Origin: Ktedonobacter robiniae
GTDB taxonomy: Bacteria > Chloroflexota > Ktedonobacteria > Ktedonobacterales > Ktedonobacteraceae
NCBI RefSeq assembly: GCF_016587375.1
Contig: NZ_BNJG01000001.1
Span: forward strand, 2,170,001-2,234,000
Direction: 5' to 3'
DNA: 64,000 bases
The notes below the pieces were generated by a model. That model worked only from the letters and a program-made list of their open reading frames with translations. It was not told the origin of the DNA and searched no databases. Positions 58,410 through 64,000 of the stretch are shown in pieces. Position numbers and translations under genes: made by a program. How positions within the stretch are numbered: position 1 is the first letter of the stretch; each line of letters starts with the position of its first letter.

Positions 58410-59474
58410 TTGGGAAATCGAGCGAATTATGTATTGATTGAGCAGGGGCAAAAGCAGATCTTCTTTTCGCGTTGGGGTGCACTAACCATTCCTGCCGTGT
58501 TGTTGTCGGGTCCGGAGGAGACGTTGAAGTACATTCGTGAACTTGAGTCTGACGACGCCCTTATGACCAATGTCTTCGCTGAGGGCGGCATTCTCTATAA
58601 TGCCGATGAGCGCCGGGTTCTTTTCTGGGGTGGAGAGAGCACTGCAGCCTATCCTTATCTGCGTCGTCTACTTTTGAAATTGCTGCCGATACTCTGGCAG
58701 GGATGGTCCATTGATTGGGCTATGTATGGTGTGGCCGATCTGGCAGATGCCCTTGGTTGGGATGTCTGGGAGGTGCTCAAAGATATGTCGGATGACACAG
58801 CTTTCTTGACGGGAAGCGGGCCTGTAATCGAGACACTACATAGTCAGCAAGAGACTGATATGCTCATAAGCGTACGTTCCAGAACTGGTGAGGTCCGAGA
58901 TTATCGCGTCTCGTCCGACGAGAATTTTGACGATTCTCTCTATTACCTGGCTCGTCCATATCTACTACTCTCCCACGGCCCAGAGCTGCTATCGTTATTA
59001 GCTACCCACTCTACCGCTCCTCTTCCTAAAGAAGGTAGAAACCAGGAGCCTGACAGCGGTGCGTTCATCGATGAGGAGACACATGCGCTCTGGGTATGAC
59101 ATCATGAAATCCTTGATCCCCGCTATCAGGAATCGCTAGCTCGCCGCTGGCCAGGCTGGCAGGTAAAGGGGCATGTGGATGGCCTGGTTCGTCACGTTGC
59201 CCTTACAGGAAGAGACATTACAGATCTTATGTATCCCGAGCAGCAGGCTATTGAGGAAATGATCAGCGAGCTAACAGCACGCAAGGGCATCGATCCAATA
59301 CAGCTCGCCCACAAGATACAAGACACGCTGCCTGCGAAAGACCTGGAAGGCATGCAATTTGGCATGGGCTTTTTCAAGGCTGACGCACCACCACTGACCT
59401 CCCAGGAGCGGTGCAAGATCCTGGAAAACCTGCTATCACAAGTGAGCGATCATACGGCCAATGTAAGGAAATGA
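58410..59474 (+). pseudogene. Unknown protein interrupted by an in-frame TGA
   Basis: Codons 1-229 (58410-59096) and 231-354 (59100-59471) lie in the same frame, split only by TGA at 59097-59099. The second part reads HHEILDPRYQESLARRWPGW and goes on to a TAA-type end without its own ribosome site, so the two halves were one protein of about 354 residues. Trp-rich N-terminal half (LPILWQGWSIDWAMYGVADL). Family not recognised. TTG start with GAAGGAACAG upstream. Nonsense mutation is the simplest view; readthrough is not excluded. Confidence 0.7.
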
Positions 59475-59538
59475 TTATGATATGTCTAACTCATTAACCT
59501 GATCCAAAGGAGAGCATACACAAGTAGCATGGGACTTA

Positions 59539-59554
59539 CGTTTCACGTGAAACA
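59539..59554. promoter_or_regulatory. parS site 4 (one mismatch)
   Basis: CGTTTCACGTGAAACA, in the 524-bp gap after the split gene. Confidence 0.8.
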
Positions 59555-59642
59555 TTGTGAAACGTCGGTCGCAATGTGGATATTGAGGGGATGACGCTGC
59601 CAATGCTGTTTTAAAACATTAACCCAAAAATGTACTACCCAA

Positions 59643-59705
59643 CCGACGCTTAAGGTACGCGTCTACATATGGGCATGACATGTAGACGCGTACCTTAAGC
59701 GTCGG
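59643..59705. repeat. Long intergenic palindrome, family A (copy 4)
   Basis: Perfect 26-nt arms (59643-59668, 59680-59705), 11-nt loop; arm CCGACGCTTAAGGTACGCGT then CTACAT. Confidence 0.92.
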
Positions 59706-59732
59706 CTCACCACCGATCCCTGGCATGCCACG

Positions 59733-59762
59733 ATATGTAGACGCGTGCTTTAGCAGCGTCGG
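59733..59762. repeat. Single arm of a family A palindrome
   Basis: ATATGTAGACGCGTGCTTTA then GCAGCGT, the same as the right arm of copy 2 at 9358-9389, here without a partner. Suggests that arms can be lost or copied alone. Confidence 0.8.
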
Positions 59763-59856
59763 TTAGCAAACGAACTCTCAGAAAGACAAAATATTAATGA
59801 GATTGAGTGAATTTCAAGCGAACTATAGCCTACATGATGCCCTGTCACCTAAGCAA

Positions 59857-59872
59857 TGTTTCACGTGAAACA
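59857..59872. promoter_or_regulatory. parS site 5 (exact)
   Basis: TGTTTCACGTGAAACA upstream of the 59999 gene; the symmetry extends only two bases further. Confidence 0.88.
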
Positions 59873-59998
59873 TAAGAGAACAGTCTCGCGACTCTTATAA
59901 AACCATGGTCGCTACTGACATAGGGTTGTCACTCCGTTCATCTATACTTCCCGTGTTGGAACACAATACTGGATGAAATCGAAGAAAGGAACGTCTCT

Positions 59999-60877
59999 AT
60001 GAATCGTAGTCAGCGTCTCGCCAAAGCCCAGGAATTTACCTGGTTGCATGCCCGGCTCCTTGAGCGCAATCTGTTTGCCTACCTCTTCGCCAATGGCGGC
60101 AAGGAGCCTGTACTCGCTGCTCTCCACGCTTACCAGAATGAGGACGGGGGCTTTGGTAACGCGCTAGAACCAGATAAGCGCTGCCCCACCAGTCAACCTC
60201 AGGATGTCGAGTTCGCCCTGCACATTCTAGATGCCATCAATGCTATGGATGATCGCATGGTTACACGGGCCTGTGATTACCTGGCTACTATTACTACCTC
60301 CGAGGGCGGCGTACCGTTCGCCCTGCCATCAGTCAATGCCTATCCCCATGCCCCCTGGTGGACGGTCGGCGAAAACCCGCCTGCCTCGCTCAATCCTACC
60401 GCGGCACTGGTGGGCCTGCTACTCAAGCATGGCGTTCAGCATCCCTGGATCGAGACCGCTTCCGCGTTCTGCTGGCGAGAAATTGAGGCACTGGATTCAA
60501 CCGAGTTTCACACATTGATGCCAGTTATCACATTCCTTGAATATACTCCAGATCGTGGACGCGCCGAGCACGAGCTACAGCGTATCGCCACTCGCCTCGC
60601 ACAGCCCGGAGTCATTGAACTCGATCCCCATGCCCAGGGTTATGTACAGAAGCCGCTGGACTGGGCACCGAACCCCCACAGCTTTTGCCGCCGCCTCTTC
60701 ACCAACGATATCATTGAGAAGCACCTGGCTGCTTTCGCTGAGCGCCAACGCGAGGATGGTGGCTGGCCTATCGCCTGGGATCCTATTAGCTCGACGGTTG
60801 AGAGTGAATGGCGGGGGCGCGTTACCATAGAGGCTCTCCGCACCCTGGATGCATACGAAAACGTTAGCTCACATTGA
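59999..60877 (+). CDS. Alpha/alpha-toroid protein resembling prenyltransferase/terpene cyclase repeats
   Basis: 292 residues with QW-like repeats: AYQNEDGGFGNALEPDKRCP near the N terminus and AERQREDGGWPIAWDP near the C terminus, the pattern of squalene-hopene cyclase and prenyltransferase toroids. The DxDD catalytic motif of cyclases is not present, so an enzymatic cyclase role is unlikely. AAAGGAA lies about 9 nt before the ATG. Stand-alone gene with parS sites on both sides. Confidence 0.7.
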   Translation: MNRSQRLAKAQEFTWLHARLLERNLFAYLFANGGKEPVLAALHAYQNEDGGFGNALEPDKRCPTSQPQDVEFALHILDAINAMDDRMVTRACDYLATITTSEGGVPFALPSVNAYPHAPWWTVGENPPASLNPTAALVGLLLKHGVQHPWIETASAFCWREIEALDSTEFHTLMPVITFLEYTPDRGRAEHELQRIATRLAQPGVIELDPHAQGYVQKPLDWAPNPHSFCRRLFTNDIIEKHLAAFAERQREDGGWPIAWDPISSTVESEWRGRVTIEALRTLDAYENVSSH

Positions 60878-60959
60878 TGCCCTTCAGGATATCGGGCGGC
60901 AGGCAAGACCCAGTGCTACTTGCATACTCATATACTGTTGAGCTGTTTATGGCAGACAA

Positions 60960-60975
60960 TGTTTCACGTGAAACA
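60960..60975. promoter_or_regulatory. parS site 6 (exact), in a 40-bp perfect palindrome
   Basis: TGTTTCACGTGAAACA at the exact centre of a perfect palindrome 60948-60987 whose outer arms are TATGGCAGACAA and its complement. Located between the toroid gene and the acetyltransferase start. Confidence 0.9.
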
Positions 60976-61062
60976 TTGTCTGCCATAGGATATTTACCTG
61001 ATTGCTTTCTTGAAGGAGATGTGAGTATACTGAAAGCGTCTTACAAGGAGGTACTTTTTTTC

Positions 61063-61635
61063 ATGACTTTCGCAACATGGTGGCGGAGAGATTCCTTACC
61101 CGATCTCTCGCCTCTCCCAACATTCTCCGCTCGTATCTCAACAGATATAGAAGAAATTGCACGCCTTACCAATCACTCTCCACAGGTCATTATCACCCGC
61201 TTGCAGACGGGCAATCGATCTTATCTAGCTTTTATGGGTGATACGCTAGTCGCCTATGGTTGGGTGGCGACGCAAGAGGGAAGTATTTCCGATCTTCAGT
61301 TGTCCTTCGCCATAACCCCTGAAAATTGCTACCTCTATAGTTTTCTCACTCTTCCAGAGTGGCGTGGTCGTGGCATCTATCCTCGCCTGCTCCAGGCTAT
61401 CATTCGCCAGGAAGAGCAGATGCAGCGCTTTTGGATTGGCTACCTGCCCAACAATGTAGCATCGGGGCGCGGTATCGAGAAAGCAGGCTTTCACGTTGTG
61501 AGCGATCTCGTTGTTTCCCAGGGTCACGTCTCTGGCATCACGCTTTTCGAGTCGAGTGAGCAAGCCCGGGCGAGCGCCGATTTCTTCCATCTCCCCGTGG
61601 TAACTGAAGCGCAAAAAGTCTGTTCTGACAATTGA
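61063..61635 (+). CDS. GNAT-family N-acetyltransferase
   Basis: 190 residues. Acetyl-CoA loop in LPEWRGRGIYPRLLQAIIRQ (the R/QxxGxG/A pattern) and C-terminal ASGRGIEKAGFHVVSDLVVS. Substrate unknown. Start at ATG 61063 (AAGGAGGT 10 nt upstream); the open frame extends to 60874 but that part runs through the parS palindrome and is not expected to be translated. Confidence 0.82.
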   Translation: MTFATWWRRDSLPDLSPLPTFSARISTDIEEIARLTNHSPQVIITRLQTGNRSYLAFMGDTLVAYGWVATQEGSISDLQLSFAITPENCYLYSFLTLPEWRGRGIYPRLLQAIIRQEEQMQRFWIGYLPNNVASGRGIEKAGFHVVSDLVVSQGHVSGITLFESSEQARASADFFHLPVVTEAQKVCSDN

Positions 61636-61679
61636 TCACAATTTTTCTACCATATTAACATGGTCAACATCGGTTCTCC

Positions 61680-61695
61680 TGTTTCACGTGAAACA
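61680..61695. promoter_or_regulatory. parS site 7 (exact)
   Basis: TGTTTCACGTGAAACA, 63 bp before site 8, in the gap before hutH. Confidence 0.88.
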
Positions 61696-61742
61696 TTGTG
61701 AAGAGGTGAATCCCAACGAGCGCTACTTACACGGCAGAGGGA

Positions 61743-61758
61743 TGTTTCACGTGAAACA
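61743..61758. promoter_or_regulatory. parS site 8 (exact), in a 54-bp perfect palindrome
   Basis: Core TGTTTCACGTGAAACA centred in a perfect palindrome spanning 61724-61777; outer arms TACTTACACGGCAGAGGGA and complement. The longest uninterrupted palindrome in the parS zone. Confidence 0.92.
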
Positions 61759-61877
61759 TCCCTCTGCCGTGTAAGTATACATGCATTTACGAGCAGGCTT
61801 ACTTCTGCTATCATCTAAGGAGAACATAGATTTTTACAAAGGCAGACTGGCAATGAGGCCGGAAAGGATTATCTTCT

Positions 61878-63482
61878 ATGACGAAGCATAAGACCAGGCA
61901 GAAACACACTACAATGAAAAATAATCAGTCACTTATGGCGCAGGCCACTCCTCTTTCTTCAGTGGATATTGTTCATATTACTGGCGAGGCCCTTACTCCC
62001 TCTGAGGTCATAGGAGTGGCGCGCCGCGCCATGCCTGTGCAACTTGAAGACACGGCTATCGTACGCATTCAGGCTGCGCGCGACGTTGTTGATGCAGCGG
62101 CGACTGAGGGGCGCAAAGTCTACGGTGTGACCACCGGCTTTGGCCACCTGAGCAGCGTGCGCATTCCCCAGGATCAGCTTGTTCAGCTTCAGCATAACCT
62201 GCTGCGCAGTCACGCGGCTGGCGTGGGCGAGCCGTTGAGTGAAGATGTGACACGGGCCATGGCCCTGCTACTCGCCGCCAGTCTCGCGCGCGGCAACTCT
62301 GGTGTGCGCGTCGAGGTTGTGCAGCAGTTGCTGGCACTGCTTAATCATGGCATTACGCCGGTCGTGCCATCGCGCGGCTCGGTGGGTGCAAGTGGTGACC
62401 TGGCCCCCCTCGCGCACCTGGCCCTGGTCTTGATCGGTGAGGGCGAGGCGCTCTATAAAGGAGAGAAAATTTCCGGCGCTGAGGCCCTGCGCCAGGCTGG
62501 CCTTCAACCACTGGTGCTTCAGGCAAAAGAAGGACTGGCCCTGATCAATGGCACACACCTGATGGAGGCTATCGCCATTCTGGCCCTAGATGATGCGCGC
62601 ACGCTGGTCGAGAGCGCGGAAGTGGCCTGCGCGATGAGCATTGAGGCATTGATGGGTAGCCATGTACCGCTAGACCCACGCATCCATCGCCGCCGTGGCC
62701 AGTATGGCCAGCAGGTGACGGCGACACGCCTGCGCCAGTTGCTGCATGATAGCGAGATTCGCCAGAGCCATGAGCATTGTCCGCGCGTACAGGACCCCTA
62801 CACCTTGCGTTGTGCGCCACAGGTCATTGGTGCGGTACGCGACGCATTAGACTACTGTCAGCAGATCTTTGAGCGCGAGCTAAACGCCGTCACCGACAAT
62901 CCCTTGATCTTCCCCGAGGATGGAGACATCCTGAGTGGAGGCAACTTCCACGGTCAGCCCCTGGCCCTGGCCCTCGATACCCTGGCCATTGCCCTGACCC
63001 AACTTGTCAGTTTCTCTGAGCGCCGCGTCTATAATCTGATGGGTCCTCATGAGTGGGATACCAATGGCGCGCCCCTCTTCCTCACACCCAATCCAGGCCT
63101 CAACTCGGGCTTTATGATTGTACAGTACGCGGCGGCAGCCCTGGTCAATGAGATCAAGATTCTGGCCCATCCCGCCAGCATCGATTCTATACCCACCTCG
63201 GCTGGTATGGAGGACTTTGTGAGCATGGGTGTGACCAGCGCTCATAAACTCCTGCGCCTGCTCGAACTGGCGCGCCAGGTGATCGCGATTGAGCTACTCA
63301 GCGCGGCCCAGATGCTGGAGTTCCGTCTCCCACTCAAGCCGGGCGCAGGCGTTCAACAGGCCTATGACCATGTGCGTCGCTATGTCGCCAAACTTGAGGA
63401 AGATCGCGTGATGGCCCCCGATATCGCCATCATCGCTCAAGCTTTGCAAGAAGGCGTCTTTGCTTTCCCCGTAGAGGGCTAA
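61878..63482 (+). CDS. hutH: Histidine ammonia-lyase
   Basis: 534 residues. First step of histidine breakdown, releasing ammonia to give urocanate. The self-forming MIO cofactor arises from Ala171-Ser172-Gly173 in SRGSVGASGDLAPLAH; active-site Tyr82 in VYGVTTGFGHL; Asn-rich NAVTDNPLIF and GGNFHGQPLALALD follow. The N terminus carries 25-30 extra residues compared with typical enzymes, so ATG 61914 may be the true start; AAAGGA favours 61878. Confidence 0.95.
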   Translation: MTKHKTRQKHTTMKNNQSLMAQATPLSSVDIVHITGEALTPSEVIGVARRAMPVQLEDTAIVRIQAARDVVDAAATEGRKVYGVTTGFGHLSSVRIPQDQLVQLQHNLLRSHAAGVGEPLSEDVTRAMALLLAASLARGNSGVRVEVVQQLLALLNHGITPVVPSRGSVGASGDLAPLAHLALVLIGEGEALYKGEKISGAEALRQAGLQPLVLQAKEGLALINGTHLMEAIAILALDDARTLVESAEVACAMSIEALMGSHVPLDPRIHRRRGQYGQQVTATRLRQLLHDSEIRQSHEHCPRVQDPYTLRCAPQVIGAVRDALDYCQQIFERELNAVTDNPLIFPEDGDILSGGNFHGQPLALALDTLAIALTQLVSFSERRVYNLMGPHEWDTNGAPLFLTPNPGLNSGFMIVQYAAAALVNEIKILAHPASIDSIPTSAGMEDFVSMGVTSAHKLLRLLELARQVIAIELLSAAQMLEFRLPLKPGAGVQQAYDHVRRYVAKLEEDRVMAPDIAIIAQALQEGVFAFPVEG

Positions 63483-63505
63483 GCTTTTTCATCAAAGAGA
63501 GGCGA

Positions 63506-63521
63506 TGTTTCACGTGAAACA
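63506..63521. promoter_or_regulatory. parS site 9 (exact), also the hutH terminator stem
   Basis: TGTTTCACGTGAAACA in the centre of a perfect 40-bp palindrome (63494-63533; outer arm AAAGAGAGGCGA) followed by TTTTTATTTC, about 11 nt after the hutH stop. Reads both as centromere site and as an intrinsic terminator. Confidence 0.9.
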
Positions 63522-63542
63522 TCGCCTCTCTTTTTATTTCAA

Positions 63543-63558
63543 TGTTTCACGTGAAACA
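63543..63558. promoter_or_regulatory. parS site 10 (exact)
   Basis: TGTTTCACGTGAAACA within AATGTTTCACGTGAAACATT (63541-63560), one base from the SDR stop codon; 21 bp after site 9. Confidence 0.9.
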
Positions 63559-63559
63559 T

Positions 63560-64000
63560 TTAGTGGCGAACGCTGCCGCCATTGACTGGCAAGATCTGGC
63601 CGGTGATATAGGCAGCGGCGGGCGAGGCGAGGAAGAGGGCCACGCCTACGATGTCTTCTGCTTCACCCCAGCGCTTTAAGGGAATAGACTCTTTGACACG
63701 CTGGTAGAATGCGGGACTGGCCTGCTCTTTAGCCCACGTGTTCTCGATCCAGCCAGGGGCAATACAGTTGACGCGGATATCTGGAGCATACTCGACCGCC
63801 AGGCAACGGGTAAGGGAGATAACCGCGCCCTTGCTCATGGCGTAGAGCTGGTTGGTGAGGCCAGCCGCACCTGAGAGCGCTCCATCCCAGCCTATGTTGA
63901 TAATACAGCCTCCGGGTCGCATATATGGCCTTACCTCACGACAACACGTCCATGTCCCCTGGACATCCACGCGCATCATGCGTTCAAAGCGCTGGATCTC
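63560..64000 (-). CDS. Short-chain dehydrogenase/reductase (5' part outside window)
   Basis: The visible 146 codons cover the C-terminal two thirds of an SDR: catalytic Tyr and Lys in QLYAMSKGAVISLTRCL, RVNCIAPGWIENTW, and the closing ITGQILPVNGGSVRH. The Rossmann N terminus lies beyond base 64000, since the frame stays open to the window edge (EIQRFERMMRVDVQGTW). The catalytic Ser normally found before the Tyr is replaced around NIGWDGALSGAAG (Ser is present a few residues on). Substrate unknown. Confidence 0.88.
   Translation of the reverse strand, partial: EIQRFERMMRVDVQGTWTCCREVRPYMRPGGCIINIGWDGALSGAAGLTNQLYAMSKGAVISLTRCLAVEYAPDIRVNCIAPGWIENTWAKEQASPAFYQRVKESIPLKRWGEAEDIVGVALFLASPAAAYITGQILPVNGGSVRH

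Noticed and set aside
59097..59099. Selenocysteine codon in the split gene
   Set aside because: No SECIS-like hairpin is evident after the TGA, the family is not known for Sec, and no selenoprotein machinery is in view; nonsense mutation is simpler.
60874..61062. Longer acetyltransferase start at 60874 or 60949
   Set aside because: It would translate through the 40-bp parS palindrome; ATG 61063 has AAGGAGGT upstream and begins the conserved part.
54846..63558. Noc-binding or other nucleoid-occlusion sites
   Set aside because: The Noc site is ATTTCCCGGGAAAT; the sequences here match parS and not that motif.

Overview
The window is a GC-moderate bacterial chromosome segment with about 50 genes, most of them housekeeping or regulatory. 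The best guess for the organism is a Ktedonobacteria-type member of the Chloroflexota (filamentous, sporulating, large genomes). That guess is inference: it rests on the gene mix (HTH plus helical-repeat regulators, membrane WD40 proteins paired with ECF sigma factors, many HxlR/DoxX/DinB/DUF899 accessory genes) and on protein style, not on a 16S gene. Signal-rich intergenic DNA is the hallmark: nearly every 3' end carries a long, almost perfect palindrome.

Layout. 1-4.9 kb: end of a complex I operon (nuoL partial, nuoM, nuoN). 5-14.5 kb: small accessory genes (membrane protein, alpha/beta hydrolase, HxlR regulator diverging from two oxidoreductases, DoxX protein, APH-type kinase, an ECF sigma/membrane-protein pair, DUF899 protein). 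14.8-24.3 kb: a minus-strand purine operon read purL-purQM-purC-purF-purD-purN, in which a PurS-like domain is fused to PurL and PurQ is fused to PurM. 24.8-32.9 kb: cell-wall amidase, a second ECF sigma factor with a seven-bladed WD40 membrane partner, gpsA, hpt, tilS, def. 33-40.8 kb: PhyH-type oxygenase and a chemosensory-like cluster (CheA-like hybrid with a degenerate kinase core, CheW-like, CheY-like, a PAS histidine kinase). 41.2 kb: tRNA-Asn. 41.7-45.8 kb: an accessory patch with an IS607-type element (serine recombinase + TnpB), a broken HD-domain gene, and an IS605/IS1341-type element with TnpB, an RHH gene and recognisable end hairpins. 46-54.8 kb: DinB protein, HTH/TPR regulator, an mhq-like esterase/dioxygenase pair, a lipoprotein, a membrane serine protease, and a DoxX-Rieske fusion. 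54.9-64 kb: fabI, rhodanese, hutI, a gene split by an in-frame TGA, a toroid protein, a GNAT acetyltransferase, hutH and a partial SDR.

The strongest non-coding signal is a cluster of ten parS-type sites (core TTTCACGTGAAA; seven match TGTTTCACGTGAAACA exactly) between 54,846 and 63,558, all intergenic. Several lie at the exact centre of longer perfect palindromes (up to 54 bp) whose outer arms differ at each site, and one of these also forms the hutH terminator. This marks the right end of the window as probably origin-proximal, in the ParB loading zone. Separate palindrome families occur elsewhere: one with the core ACGCGTCTACATAT (6-7, 9.3, 56.4, 59.6 kb; relative at 19.2 kb) and one whose outer stem starts GGGTA(A/G) and is often preceded by a CGCCTACGGCG mini-hairpin.
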